A stretch of DNA of 64,000 nt from Gottschalkiaceae bacterium SANA (GTDB lineage: Bacteria; Bacillota; Clostridia; Tissierellales; GPF-1), in the NCBI GenBank assembly GCA_036323355.1, contig AP028876.1, positions 1,798,001-1,862,000 on the forward strand. The letters are read 5' to 3'. This document shows positions 48,131 through 56,811 of this stretch, piece after piece; positions within the stretch are counted from its first letter, which is position 1, and every line of letters starts with the position of its first letter. Below the pieces are notes generated by a model. That model was not told where the DNA came from. It made no database searches and saw only the letters and a list, made by a program, of their open reading frames with translations. Made by a program: the position numbers and the translations under genes.

Positions 48131-48874
48131 ATGCAATCAAATCTTTTATCAAAGACAAGAAAATTGAACCAAACTTTATTGATCGCCGGAGCTACCCCGA
48201 TTTCTTTTATGCAAATTTCAGAAACATTGGGTGAGACCTTACTGGCAGATGTATTAATCATCAGCCGAAAGGGAAAAATTCTGGGATCCAACACAGAACG
48301 ATTTCCAGCAGATGAACAAGTTGATTTAAAAATCGACGAAGGAACCAACCGCAGATTGCGCGCAACAACTGAAACAGAAGAAAATCTTGAAAATGATCCT
48401 GAGGGAATGCCTGCCTTTGCAACATTCAAAAATGGCTTGATGACGATTGTTCCCATTTTAAATATCCATGGTCGATTGGGTACCCTGGTTTTCTATCGAT
48501 CAAATTCTTTCACTGATGATGACTTGATTTTGGCAGAGTATGGTGCCACTATTGTCGGAATGGAAATCATGAAGGCGAAAAATGAAGAGCTTGAAGTCAT
48601 TACTCGAAAGAAAACAATGGTTCAAGTTGCCATTGGAACCCTTTCATATTCCGAACTAGAAGCGATTGAACATATTTTCCGCGAACTAGATGGCATGGAA
48701 GGTTTGCTGGTTGCCAGCAAGATTGCCGACCGTGTAGGTATCACTCGATCTGTAATTGTTAATGCCTTGCGAAAATTCGAAAGCGCTGGCGTCATCGAAT
48801 CTAAGTCACTGGGCATGAAAGGTACTTATATTAAAGTATTAAACGGATATTTATTGAAAGAATTGAATCTGTAA
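48131..48874 (+). CDS. codY: Global transcription regulator CodY
   Basis: 247 residues. N-terminal GAF domain binds branched-chain amino acids (MQSNLLSKTRKLNQTLL; RKGKILGSNTERF); the C-terminal winged HTH from about residue 195 reads ASKIADRVGITRSVIVNALRK. CodY with GTP represses nutrient-stress genes in Firmicutes. Upstream in-frame ATG at 48086 lies in topA; ATG at 48131 with AAGGAGAA is the start. In Bacillus, trmFO, xerC and hslVU separate topA and codY; here they are directly adjacent. Confidence 0.97.
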   Translation: MQSNLLSKTRKLNQTLLIAGATPISFMQISETLGETLLADVLIISRKGKILGSNTERFPADEQVDLKIDEGTNRRLRATTETEENLENDPEGMPAFATFKNGLMTIVPILNIHGRLGTLVFYRSNSFTDDDLILAEYGATIVGMEIMKAKNEELEVITRKKTMVQVAIGTLSYSELEAIEHIFRELDGMEGLLVASKIADRVGITRSVIVNALRKFESAGVIESKSLGMKGTYIKVLNGYLLKELNL

Positions 48875-48875
48875 C

Positions 48876-48904
48876 TTGTCACTGAATATGCATTGTGTTA
48901 TAAT
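48876..48904 (+). promoter_or_regulatory. Promoter of rpsB-tsf
   Basis: TTGTCA (48876-48881), 17-base spacer, TATAAT (48899-48904), directly after codY. Confidence 0.8.
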
Positions 48905-48923
48905 ATTAGAGGTTCATCACACA

Positions 48924-48985
48924 CACCTGTTGACAAACTCTTAGTGCTCGAGAGAGTGAGAGTCTTGGTTGATGCGGGTGGAGGA
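48924..48985 (+). promoter_or_regulatory. Possible structured leader of rpsB
   Basis: The roughly 90-base leader can fold: CACCTG near 48924 with the CGGGTG at 48975-48980, and inside it ACTCT (48938-48942) with AGAGT (48960-48964). This fits a ribosomal-protein autoregulatory leader for S2, but I have no model to score it. Confidence 0.3.
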
Positions 48986-49008
48986 AAAAAACTATGGAGG
49001 GTATCAAA

Positions 49009-49725
49009 ATGGCAGTAGTATCAATGAAAAGCCTATTAGAGGCGGGGGTCCATTTCGGACACCAAACACGTCGATGGAATCCAAAAATGGCAAAATTTAT
49101 TTTTGCTGAAAGAAATGGAATCTATATCATCGACTTGCAAAAAACAGTTCGTAAAGTAGATGAAGCATATTCTTTCGTTCGTGAAGTTGTTCAAGAAGGC
49201 GGAGAAATTCTTTTCGTCGGAACAAAAAAACAAGCACAAGAGTCAATCGCAATCAACGCAAAACGATGTAACATGCATTATGTAAATCAACGTTGGTTGG
49301 GTGGCATGCTAACAAACTACAAAACAATCAAGAAAAGAATCGATCGTCTTCATAAATTGGTGAAAATGGAAGAAGAAGGAACTTTCGACTTGCTTCCTAA
49401 GAAAGAAGTCATCAAACTGAAACATGAGCGCGAAAGATTGGAAAAATTCTTGGGCGGTATTCAAAACATGAAACGTGTTCCTGATGCTTTGTTTATCGTA
49501 GATCCTCGTAAAGAGCGTATCGCAATTCAAGAAGCGCATATTCTAGGCATTCCAGTTGTAGCGATTGTTGATACAAACTGTGATCCGGACGAAATTGATT
49601 ATGTAATTCCTGGAAATGACGATGCAATCCGTGCCGTTCGCCTTTTGTCTGAAACAATAGCAAATGCTGTTTTGGAAGGAAAGCAAGGAGAGCAGCTTGA
49701 GGATGTAGACGCGCCACAAGCATAA
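49009..49725 (+). CDS. rpsB: 30S ribosomal protein S2
   Basis: 238 residues: [41 protein letters not shown], and [12 protein letters not shown] are S2 signatures. Two ATGs each with a site exist (48994 after GGAGG, 49009 after GGAGGG); 49009 gives the family's usual N-terminus [13 protein letters not shown] and is chosen. Pairs with tsf as in nearly all bacteria. Confidence 0.96.
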   Translation: MAVVSMKSLLEAGVHFGHQTRRWNPKMAKFIFAERNGIYIIDLQKTVRKVDEAYSFVREVVQEGGEILFVGTKKQAQESIAINAKRCNMHYVNQRWLGGMLTNYKTIKKRIDRLHKLVKMEEEGTFDLLPKKEVIKLKHERERLEKFLGGIQNMKRVPDALFIVDPRKERIAIQEAHILGIPVVAIVDTNCDPDEIDYVIPGNDDAIRAVRLLSETIANAVLEGKQGEQLEDVDAPQA

Positions 49726-49742
49726 AAATTAGAAGCTTATTT

Positions 49743-49765
49743 GGTAAGGGGAAAATCCCCTTACC
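49743..49765 (+). terminator. Hairpin between rpsB and tsf
   Basis: GGTAAGGGGA / TCCCCTTACC, loop AAA, then TATTTCTATG. Weak U tail, so likely an attenuator setting the S2:EF-Ts ratio. Confidence 0.6.
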
Positions 49766-49797
49766 TATTTCTATGTAAACGACAAGGAGGAACTAAA

Positions 49798-50451
49798 ATG
49801 GCTGCAGTTACTGCCGGTTTGGTAAAAGAATTACGTGAAATGACAGGTGCAGGAATGATGGATTGTAAAAAAGCACTCGTTGAGACTGAGGGAAGTATTG
49901 AAAAAGCAGTAGATTTATTAAGAGAAAAAGGATTGTCAAAGGCAGCAAAAAAATCAGGTCGGATCGCAGCGGAAGGTTCCGTTGTTTCCTACATTCATGG
50001 TGGAGGCCGAATCGGCGTACTCGTTGAAATTAATAGCGAAACCGATTTTGTTGCGAAAAATGATGAGTTCAAGTCCTTTGCTAAAGATATTGCAATGCAA
50101 GTTGCAGCAGCAAAACCACTTTATTTAACAAAAGAAGAAGTGCCACAAGACGAAATTGAACATGAGAAAAAAGTCTTGCGTGAACAAGCCTTGAATGAAG
50201 GCAAGCCTGAAAAAATCGTCGATAAGATGGTAGAAGGCCGAATTAAAAAATACTATAAAGAAGTTTGTTTGATGGAACAACCATTCATCAAGGATGGCGA
50301 CAAAACGATCCAACAACTTTTGAATGAAAAAATTGCATTCTTAGGCGAAAACCTTAAAATCCGTCGCTTCACACGTTATGAAGTCGGAGAAGGTCTTGAG
50401 AAAAAAGAAGAGAATTTTGCAGAAGAAGTTGCAAAACAAATGCAAAAATAA
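49798..50451 (+). CDS. tsf: Elongation factor Ts
   Basis: 217 residues. Nucleotide exchange factor for EF-Tu. Starts with the UBA-like domain ([21 protein letters not shown]) and the conserved [11 protein letters not shown] segment. It is the shorter type with a single full core domain, common in Clostridia and clearly below the roughly 290 residues of Bacillus and E. coli. AAGGAGG at 49784-49790 supports the ATG at 49798. Confidence 0.96.
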   Translation: MAAVTAGLVKELREMTGAGMMDCKKALVETEGSIEKAVDLLREKGLSKAAKKSGRIAAEGSVVSYIHGGGRIGVLVEINSETDFVAKNDEFKSFAKDIAMQVAAAKPLYLTKEEVPQDEIEHEKKVLREQALNEGKPEKIVDKMVEGRIKKYYKEVCLMEQPFIKDGDKTIQQLLNEKIAFLGENLKIRRFTRYEVGEGLEKKEENFAEEVAKQMQK

Positions 50452-50470
50452 GCAACAGAGCATACATGGG

Positions 50471-50494
50471 TAGAGAACACATTTGTGTTCTCTA
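50471..50494 (+). terminator. Terminator after tsf
   Basis: TAGAGAACACA / TGTGTTCTCTA, an 11-bp stem with a very short loop, followed by TTTC. Probably partial to full termination. Confidence 0.7.
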
Positions 50495-50495
50495 T

Positions 50496-50524
50496 TTCAC
50501 AATTTGGAGAAAATTTGCTATATT
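50496..50524 (+). promoter_or_regulatory. pyrH promoter with embedded CodY-box-like site
   Basis: TTCACA (50496-50501), 17-base spacer, TATATT (50519-50524); a second -10-like TATAAT is at 50524-50529. The spacer contains AATTTGGAGAAAATT (50501-50515), which matches the CodY box AATTTTCWGAAAATT at 13 of 15 positions. A bound CodY here would cover the promoter and repress. Confidence 0.5.
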
Positions 50525-50544
50525 ATAATAAAGGAGCCTAAAAC

Positions 50545-51258
50545 ATGTCGGGTATAAAGTATAAGAGAATTCTCTTAAAACTAAGCGGTGAAGCTTTGAA
50601 GGGTCAATCTGAATTTGGTGTTGATCCTGCCATGGTGAAAAAAATGGTTTCTAAAATTGCTCAGGTTCATGCTATGGGTATTGAAATCGCCATTGTTGTT
50701 GGTGGCGGAAACTTTTGGAGAGGCCAATCTTCACCAGAAATGGATCGTACAACGGCTGACCACATGGGCATGCTTGCAACAGTAATCAATGCGTTGGCTT
50801 TACAGGATGCTTTTGAGCAGATGAATATTCCTGCAAATGTGCAAACTGCCATCGAGATGAGACAAATTGCAGAACCTTATATTCGCAGAAAAGCAACGGC
50901 TCACCTAACCAAAGGCAAGATTGTAATCTTTGCTGCCGGCACGGGCAATCCGTTCTTTACAACAGATACATGTGCAGCTTTGCGTGCCGCTGAAATCGAT
51001 GCGGACGTTATTTTACTAGGAAAAAAAGGGGTAGACGGGGTTTATGATTCTGATCCACTTAAAAACCCAGATGCCAAAAAATACGATTCACTGACCTTTA
51101 AAGATGTCTTAGACAAAGAATTAAAGGTCATGGACTCCACAACAGCATCACTTTGTATCAATACCAATATTCCCATTATCGTATTTGGGATTGAGGATCC
51201 GATGAATATTGTTCGCGTTGTACGCGGAGAAGACATCGGAACAAAACTAAGGGGGTAA
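50545..51258 (+). CDS. pyrH: Uridylate kinase
   Basis: 237 residues. UMP + ATP to UDP + ADP, amino-acid-kinase fold. Seen: [21 protein letters not shown] (glycine-rich loop), [17 protein letters not shown] and [25 protein letters not shown] precedes the ATG. First gene of pyrH-frr and the lipid/isoprenoid block. Confidence 0.97.
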   Translation: MSGIKYKRILLKLSGEALKGQSEFGVDPAMVKKMVSKIAQVHAMGIEIAIVVGGGNFWRGQSSPEMDRTTADHMGMLATVINALALQDAFEQMNIPANVQTAIEMRQIAEPYIRRKATAHLTKGKIVIFAAGTGNPFFTTDTCAALRAAEIDADVILLGKKGVDGVYDSDPLKNPDAKKYDSLTFKDVLDKELKVMDSTTASLCINTNIPIIVFGIEDPMNIVRVVRGEDIGTKLRG

Positions 51259-51262
51259 TTCC

Positions 51263-51820
51263 ATGTTTACAGAAGTTCACAAAAATGTAGAAGCTAAAAT
51301 GACAAAAACAATCAACGTATTTCAAGACAATCTGAATTCTGTTCGAGCTGGACGAGCAAACCCAAGCCTGCTTGACCGGATTATGGTTGATTATTACGGT
51401 GCTGCGACTCCATTGAATCAGGTGGCCAACGTCAGTGCACCAGAGCCAAGAATGCTTGTGATTTCTCCATGGGATGTCACCTTGCTTCACGAGATTGAAA
51501 AGGCGATCACAACTTCAGAATTAGGAATCAATCCATCAAATGATGGAAAGATTATTCGTTTGGTCATTCCTTTACTAACGGAAGAGCGAAGACGTGATTT
51601 AACAAAATTGGTAAAAAAATTAGCTGAAGAAGCAAAAGTTGCTGTTCGAAATGAACGCCGACATGCTAATGAAAAGTTAAAGAAGCAAGAAAAAGCCGGT
51701 GAGCTGACCAAAGATGATTTAAAGGAAGGCGAAGACGCGGTTCAAAAATTGACAGATACTTATATTAAAAAAATTGATGCCATGGAAAAAGCCAAAGCAT
51801 CCGAGCTTTTGGAAGTTTAA
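51263..51820 (+). CDS. frr: Ribosome recycling factor
   Basis: 185 residues. Splits post-termination ribosomes with EF-G. Typical strings: LNSVRAGRANPSLLDRI, YGAATPLNQVANVSAPEPRML, NPSNDGKIIRLVIPLLTEERR and KDDLKEGEDAVQKLTD. Its TAA stop shares an A with the ATG of the next small gene. Confidence 0.97.
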   Translation: MFTEVHKNVEAKMTKTINVFQDNLNSVRAGRANPSLLDRIMVDYYGAATPLNQVANVSAPEPRMLVISPWDVTLLHEIEKAITTSELGINPSNDGKIIRLVIPLLTEERRRDLTKLVKKLAEEAKVAVRNERRHANEKLKKQEKAGELTKDDLKEGEDAVQKLTDTYIKKIDAMEKAKASELLEV

Positions 51821-52002
51821 TGAATCTTTCTCCTCTGATTGGTCAGATTTATCGAGAAGAAGAGGTGCGTTTACTCTATCCGCATCATCAATTGATCCAG
51901 CTTGAGGGCGACAATAAACGCTATGCAGATGATTTTACCGAAACAAGAATTGTCTGGATGGCTGATGTTTCGCCGATTCGAATTTATATTTGCAAGTATT
52001 AA
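51820..52002 (+). CDS. Small protein resembling the I78/potato-inhibitor fold
   Basis: 60 residues, coupled to frr by a TAATG stop-start overlap and followed at once by a strong terminator. The pattern IGQ at the start, a helix-like EEEVRLLYP, then RYADDFTETRIVWMADVSPIRIYIC resembles I78 (and potato inhibitor I) family proteins, which have a strand with T-x-D-x-x-x-x-R followed by VxxD and a terminal strand. The TAATG coupling and terminator placement support a real gene; the inhibitor idea rests on pattern only. No signal peptide, so it would be cytoplasmic. Confidence 0.65.
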   Translation: MNLSPLIGQIYREEEVRLLYPHHQLIQLEGDNKRYADDFTETRIVWMADVSPIRIYICKY

Positions 52003-52031
52003 TTCCTTCTGCAATGCAGAAGGAATTTTTT
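52001..52031 (+). terminator. Terminator after frr-small gene
   Basis: 12-bp perfect stem AATTCCTTCTGC-AAT-GCAGAAGGAATT with six T. It should separate pyrH-frr from uppS, though no promoter before uppS is obvious. Confidence 0.9.
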
Positions 52032-52054
52032 CCTAGTCATAAAGGGGGAATTGC

Positions 52055-52780
52055 ATGAACAATCAAGCCGACTCGGCACAAGTCAATACCTCAACTCCTA
52101 GACACATCGCTGTAATCATGGATGGGAATGGTCGCTGGGCTATTCGAAAAGGGAACCAAAGGAGCGATGGACATCGCGCAGGTTCCGAAGCGGTTCGAAA
52201 TCTAGTTTCAGGCGCATTGGATTTTAAAATTCCCTATATAACAATTTATGCCTTTTCAACAGAAAATTGGTCACGTCCCAAGAAGGAAGTCGACTTTCTT
52301 TTTCGATTGTTGTCCCAGTTTATTGATAAGGAATTGACAGAATTAAAGAAAACGGGTGTGCGGGTTCGCTTTATTGGTCGCCGAGATCGTATCAGTAAAT
52401 TTTTGGTCGCTCAAATGGAAAGTATGGAGCTAGAAACCTGCGAAAACACGAAATTATCCTTGACTTTGGCCATAGATTATGGCGGTCGTGACGAAATTCA
52501 TCGCGCAATAGAACGGATGCAAAAAGCACAACAAACCTCGAAAACATCTTGGTCTCCTGCGGATTTGCATCAATTCTTAGATGCTCCTGAACTTCCTGAC
52601 CCTGATCTGGTGATTCGTACCAGTGGAGAAATACGGCTCAGCAATTTTTTGATCTACCAAGCTGCCTACGCAGAACTGTGGTTCACAGAAGAACTCTGGC
52701 CTGATTTCACGAAGGAAACCCTGTCTCGAGCAATTTTGGATTATCAAAAAAGGCATCGTCGCTTTGGCAAAATTAAATGA
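52055..52780 (+). CDS. uppS: Undecaprenyl (isoprenyl) diphosphate synthase
   Basis: 241 residues. Makes the C55 lipid carrier for wall synthesis from IPP and FPP. HIAVIMDGNGRWA with catalytic Asp23, YAFSTENWSRPKKEV, and the C-terminal DLVIRTSGEIRLSNFLIYQAAYAE motif. AAGGGGGAA precedes the ATG. The isoprenoid supply genes dxr and ispG follow in the same cluster. Confidence 0.96.
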   Translation: MNNQADSAQVNTSTPRHIAVIMDGNGRWAIRKGNQRSDGHRAGSEAVRNLVSGALDFKIPYITIYAFSTENWSRPKKEVDFLFRLLSQFIDKELTELKKTGVRVRFIGRRDRISKFLVAQMESMELETCENTKLSLTLAIDYGGRDEIHRAIERMQKAQQTSKTSWSPADLHQFLDAPELPDPDLVIRTSGEIRLSNFLIYQAAYAELWFTEELWPDFTKETLSRAILDYQKRHRRFGKIK

Positions 52781-52790
52781 GGTGATCATC

Positions 52791-53543
52791 ATGATTAAAA
52801 GAAGTATTAGTGGAATTGTTTTGGTTTTGCTCTTGGGATTCGTATTGATGCAAGGCGGATATTTTTTAGATCTTAGTGTCGTTTTGCTTTCTGTAATTGC
52901 GATCTTTGAGCTTGCACGGGTATGTAAAGAAAACAATATCCACATTCATCGAGAACTACTTGTTCTTCAAGTTGTCTTCTTGTTTTTTTTCCATGGGCAA
53001 TTTTCTTTCCTCTTGGTGAGCGTCATTTTTCTGTTCTTAACTAGCGGAATTTATGCCATTGCTCGCAATGGCATTACAGATATGGTGTATACTGTTTTTG
53101 CATCCATCTACATCGTCGTCAATTTTGCCTTTTTTTATTTCCTTAATGGCGATGCACGTGTACTTTTGGTGTTTATCTTTTCTTGGATTTCTGACACCTG
53201 TGCCTATTTCACCGGTGTCTTCTTTGGAAAGCATCCACTATGTCCTGCAATTAGCCCAAAAAAAACTATCGAAGGCTCAATTGGCGGCATGATCGGATCT
53301 GCACTGTTGGCACTTTTGTTTTCCTATTATTGGCATGGTGATATCATTTGGTATTATGCGGGCTTTGGACTTGTTGGCTCCGCAATCAGCCAATCCGGTG
53401 ATTTAATTGCATCCATGTTCAAAAGACAATCCCAAATCAAGGATTATGGCAATATCATTCCGGGGCATGGCGGGATCTTAGATCGGTTTGACAGCATTCT
53501 TTTTGTCTTGCCTGTCGTATATCTTATAACTCTAATGAAATAG
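52791..53543 (+). CDS. cdsA: Phosphatidate cytidylyltransferase
   Basis: 250 residues, about eight hydrophobic segments. Makes CDP-diacylglycerol from phosphatidate and CTP. Family signature near the C-terminus: SDTCAYFTGVFFGKHPLCPAI, SPKKTIEGSIGG and GHGGILDRFDSILF. The frame opens at 52764, but the ATG at 52791 has GAGGTGAT. Slightly shorter than the usual 260-280 residues. Confidence 0.95.
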   Translation: MIKRSISGIVLVLLLGFVLMQGGYFLDLSVVLLSVIAIFELARVCKENNIHIHRELLVLQVVFLFFFHGQFSFLLVSVIFLFLTSGIYAIARNGITDMVYTVFASIYIVVNFAFFYFLNGDARVLLVFIFSWISDTCAYFTGVFFGKHPLCPAISPKKTIEGSIGGMIGSALLALLFSYYWHGDIIWYYAGFGLVGSAISQSGDLIASMFKRQSQIKDYGNIIPGHGGILDRFDSILFVLPVVYLITLMK

Positions 53544-53558
53544 AATAGGTGGTATACC

Positions 53559-54710
53559 ATGAAAATAGCAATTCTTGGCTCAACAGGATCGGTTGGCAGT
53601 CAGACTTTGGAAGTCATTCAGGCTTTTCCAAAAGAATTTGAAGTGATAGCCCTTTCTGCGAATCAGCAGATTGATCGTCTCCTTGAGCAAATTCAAATAT
53701 TCCAGCCACAGGTTGTCACCATCGGCTCTGAGGTTCTTGCAAATGAACTTCGCCAACGCGTTGACGACCCAAAGCTGCAGATTTTAGTTGGCACCAAAGG
53801 TCTTTGCCAGATGGCATCCATGGATGAAGTCGATCTCGTTGTCACTTCGGTTGTGGGTATGATTGGATTAGAACCGACTTTAGCTGCAATTCGAGCCGGC
53901 AAAACAATCGCTCTAGCCAATAAAGAAACCCTTGTTACGGCAGGGAAACTAGTGATGAGTGAAGCAAAAAAATACGGGGTAGACATCATTCCAATTGATA
54001 GTGAACATTCTGCTATTTATCAAGCACTTGCTTGTGGAAGTCATGAAGAAGTGAAACGAATCATTCTTACAGCATCAGGGGGACCATTCCGGGGAAAATC
54101 AAGGGAAGAGTTAGGTGACGTTACCTTTCGAGAAGCGTTAAAGCATCCGAATTGGTCAATGGGGAAAAAAATAACCATCGACTCTGCGACCTTAATGAAT
54201 AAAGGCCTAGAAGTCATTGAAGCTTTTTGGCTTTTCGATCTTCCTGTTAATCAGATTTCTGTTCTGGTTCATCCACAATCGATTGTTCATTCTATGGTGG
54301 AGTATTGCGATGGAAATGTATTAGCACAATTAGGACCATCCGATATGCGTCTTCCTATACAGTTTGCGCTTTCTATGCCAAAACGGCTCATTACACCCTG
54401 GCCTCGGCTAAACTTCTTGGAACATTCCGCTCTCACCTTTGAAGCCTTAGACCATGAAACTTTTCCATGCTTTGACCTTTGTATTCAAGCGATTCAAAAA
54501 GGGGGGACCTTCCCAACGGTTCTCAATGCAGCAAACGAAGTGGCTGTCCACTCTTTTTTGCATGATGAAATCCGGTTTAATAAAATCCCTCAACTCATCG
54601 CCGATGTGATGAGTCAGCATGAAAGCTTGAATGAAATGCGTTTAAATGATATTCTGCTTGCTGATCAATGGGCAAGAAAAATTGCAAATCAAATCTTAGA
54701 AAGAGGATAA
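53559..54710 (+). CDS. dxr: 1-deoxy-D-xylulose 5-phosphate reductoisomerase
   Basis: 383 residues. Second step of the DXP/MEP pathway, NADPH dependent. N-terminal ILGSTGSVGSQTLEVI, ANKETLVTAG, IPIDSEHSAIYQ, TASGGPFRG and HPNWSMGKKITIDSATLMNKGLE, all diagnostic. AGGTGG precedes the ATG. Supplies isoprenoid precursors with ispG. Confidence 0.97.
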   Translation: MKIAILGSTGSVGSQTLEVIQAFPKEFEVIALSANQQIDRLLEQIQIFQPQVVTIGSEVLANELRQRVDDPKLQILVGTKGLCQMASMDEVDLVVTSVVGMIGLEPTLAAIRAGKTIALANKETLVTAGKLVMSEAKKYGVDIIPIDSEHSAIYQALACGSHEEVKRIILTASGGPFRGKSREELGDVTFREALKHPNWSMGKKITIDSATLMNKGLEVIEAFWLFDLPVNQISVLVHPQSIVHSMVEYCDGNVLAQLGPSDMRLPIQFALSMPKRLITPWPRLNFLEHSALTFEALDHETFPCFDLCIQAIQKGGTFPTVLNAANEVAVHSFLHDEIRFNKIPQLIADVMSQHESLNEMRLNDILLADQWARKIANQILERG

Positions 54711-54713
54711 ATT

Positions 54714-55721
54714 ATGAGTGCGATTATACAGGCTATTGTTATTTTTTTCCTATTAATCTTAGTTCATGAATTTGGCCACTATATAGTAGCGAAAAAAAGC
54801 GGGACCCATGTATACGAATTCGCCATTGGCATGGGGCCATTGATCCGTTCTTTCGAGAGAAATGGAACCCAGTATTCCATTCGATTGATCCCTATCGGCG
54901 GCTATGTGCGTTTGGAGGGAGAAGATGAAGAATCTGATTCTCCAACCGGGTTTACCAAGCAACCGCCTTGGAAAAAATTCTTAATCCTTTTTGCAGGAGC
55001 CTTTATGAATTTCGTTTTTGCTGGGATCATTTTCTTTCTGTTATTCAGTATACTGGGTCAGCCGAACACAGCGATTGATCAGGTGATTCCCGATAGCGCA
55101 GCAGCGATTCATGGCTTGCAAGCGGGAGACCAGATCATCGAGTTTCAAGGTGTTGACATTGACTCTTGGGAGCAATTATCCTCAGAAATTCAAAAAACAA
55201 CTGCCAATCAAACTGTTTCCATTTCTCTACTTCGTGATGGAGCAGAAATTACCAATTCCCTGCAAATGGGCGAGGGAGAGAATAGTCAGGGATATTTGGG
55301 CATCATTCCAAAGCGGGGATTTAATTTCTGGTTCTCCCTGAAAAGTAGTTGGCTCTATTTCTGGCAGGGAATGGGTCTTTTGGCAGGATTTTTCCGCGAA
55401 TTAATTCAAGGCAAGGTTGGTGCAGAAGCCGTTGCAGGACCCGTCGGCATCGTCACCATGATTGGAGAAGCTTCTCAATATGGGTGGCTGGCATTACTCA
55501 ATCTTGCTGGCTTAATCAGCATCAATCTCGGATTTGTCAATCTACTTCCAATACCGGCCCTTGACGGGGGGAGAATACTTTTTGTTCTTGTCGAAGCCAT
55601 TCGAAGGAAACCCGTTCCTCCTGAAAAAGAGGGATGGATTCACTTTATTGGATTTGCTTTGATGCTAGGTTTATTGATTCTGATTACCTATCAGGATCTA
55701 CTAAGATTGTTGAGGCCATAA
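54714..55721 (+). CDS. rseP: RIP metalloprotease RseP/RasP
   Basis: 335 residues. Site-2-type intramembrane zinc protease: HEFGH at residues 18-22 in the first membrane segment, a PDZ domain at about 110-190 (VIPDSAAAIHGLQAGDQI), and the third zinc ligand Asp284 in PIPALDGGRI. In Bacillus it cuts anti-sigma factors and signal-peptide remnants. Starts 4 bases after dxr. Confidence 0.96.
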   Translation: MSAIIQAIVIFFLLILVHEFGHYIVAKKSGTHVYEFAIGMGPLIRSFERNGTQYSIRLIPIGGYVRLEGEDEESDSPTGFTKQPPWKKFLILFAGAFMNFVFAGIIFFLLFSILGQPNTAIDQVIPDSAAAIHGLQAGDQIIEFQGVDIDSWEQLSSEIQKTTANQTVSISLLRDGAEITNSLQMGEGENSQGYLGIIPKRGFNFWFSLKSSWLYFWQGMGLLAGFFRELIQGKVGAEAVAGPVGIVTMIGEASQYGWLALLNLAGLISINLGFVNLLPIPALDGGRILFVLVEAIRRKPVPPEKEGWIHFIGFALMLGLLILITYQDLLRLLRP

Positions 55722-55722
55722 G

Positions 55723-56778
55723 ATGAAAAAAACAAAAAAAATACAGATTGGCTCCCAATTTATTGGCGGGGGTGCACCCATTACCGTACAGTCAATGACC
55801 AATACGGATACAAGAGACGCGCGAGCAACCTTGCTACAAATTCAAGCCTTGCATCAAGCGGGTTGTGAAATTATGCGAGTTGCCGTTCCCGACCAGCGAG
55901 CGGCTGAGGTCTTACCACAAATTGTAGATGCTTGTCCCATTCCCTTGGTTGCTGATATCCATTTTGATTATCGCCTTGCTCTAGCTTCTCTAGAAGCTGG
56001 TGTGGATGCAATTCGAATCAACCCAGGCAATATTGGTGCTGATTGGAAGGTCAAAGAAATTGTTGAAAAAGCAAAGTTTCATCACGCCGCTATTCGCGTA
56101 GGTGTAAATGCAGGTTCTCTAGAAAAACGATTTTTAAGCCAGGGCCTTGGCATTCAATCTCAGCATCTTGTTGATAGTGTTTTGGATCAGGTTAACTTGT
56201 TGGAATCCTTTGGCTTTTCTTCCATCGTACTCTCGGCAAAAGCCTCTTCGGTCCCTCTATTTGTAGAAACCAATCGTAAATTATCATCCGCAACAGATTA
56301 TCCCTTGCATCTAGGTGTCACAGAAGCAGGCTTTGGTCTTCCAGGCATTGTAAAATCAACGGCAGGTCTTAGTATCTTGCTAGAAGAAGGCATTGGGGAT
56401 ACCATTCGTGTATCTTTGACTGGCGATTCAATTCAAGAAGTTGAAGTTGGTGTATCCCTTTTGCATGCCTTGAATTTGCGTCATGGTGGAATCGAATGGG
56501 TGTCATGTCCCACTTGCGGGAGAACCCAGGTAGACTTGGTTTCCTTAGCCAAGGAAGCGAAAGAACGACTGGCACATATAGAAACCCCATATGTAATTGC
56601 GATTATGGGTTGTGAGGTTAACGGCCCAGGAGAAGCGCAAAATGCAGATTTTGGAATTGCAGGAGGAAAAGGCAAAGGCGTGCTCTTTCAGTCCGGTGTC
56701 ATTGTAAAAACAGTTCCAGAAAATCAATTGATCGATGCCTTGGTCGATTTAGTCGAATCAGCAGAACGGAAAGAATAG
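55723..56778 (+). CDS. ispG: 4-hydroxy-3-methylbut-2-en-1-yl diphosphate synthase
   Basis: 351 residues. 4Fe-4S enzyme of the MEP pathway. N-terminal TIM barrel with VQSMTNTDTRD and PLVADIHFDYRLA; cluster ligands Cys262 and Cys265 (CPTCGR) and Cys297 with Glu304 (GCEVNGPGEA). Starts one base after the rseP stop. It takes the place that proS holds between rasP and polC in Bacillus; this arrangement is common in Clostridia. Confidence 0.97.
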   Translation: MKKTKKIQIGSQFIGGGAPITVQSMTNTDTRDARATLLQIQALHQAGCEIMRVAVPDQRAAEVLPQIVDACPIPLVADIHFDYRLALASLEAGVDAIRINPGNIGADWKVKEIVEKAKFHHAAIRVGVNAGSLEKRFLSQGLGIQSQHLVDSVLDQVNLLESFGFSSIVLSAKASSVPLFVETNRKLSSATDYPLHLGVTEAGFGLPGIVKSTAGLSILLEEGIGDTIRVSLTGDSIQEVEVGVSLLHALNLRHGGIEWVSCPTCGRTQVDLVSLAKEAKERLAHIETPYVIAIMGCEVNGPGEAQNADFGIAGGKGKGVLFQSGVIVKTVPENQLIDALVDLVESAERKE

Positions 56779-56792
56779 GGACCCTATTCTTT
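56770..56792 (+). terminator. Hairpin after ispG
   Basis: AAAGAATAGGG / CCCTATTCTTT around a single A, overlapping the stop, then CTTTTT. The inner pairs must open to form a loop. Likely weak termination before polC. Confidence 0.5.
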
Positions 56793-56811
56793 CTTTTTAT
56801 AGGAGTGAGTC

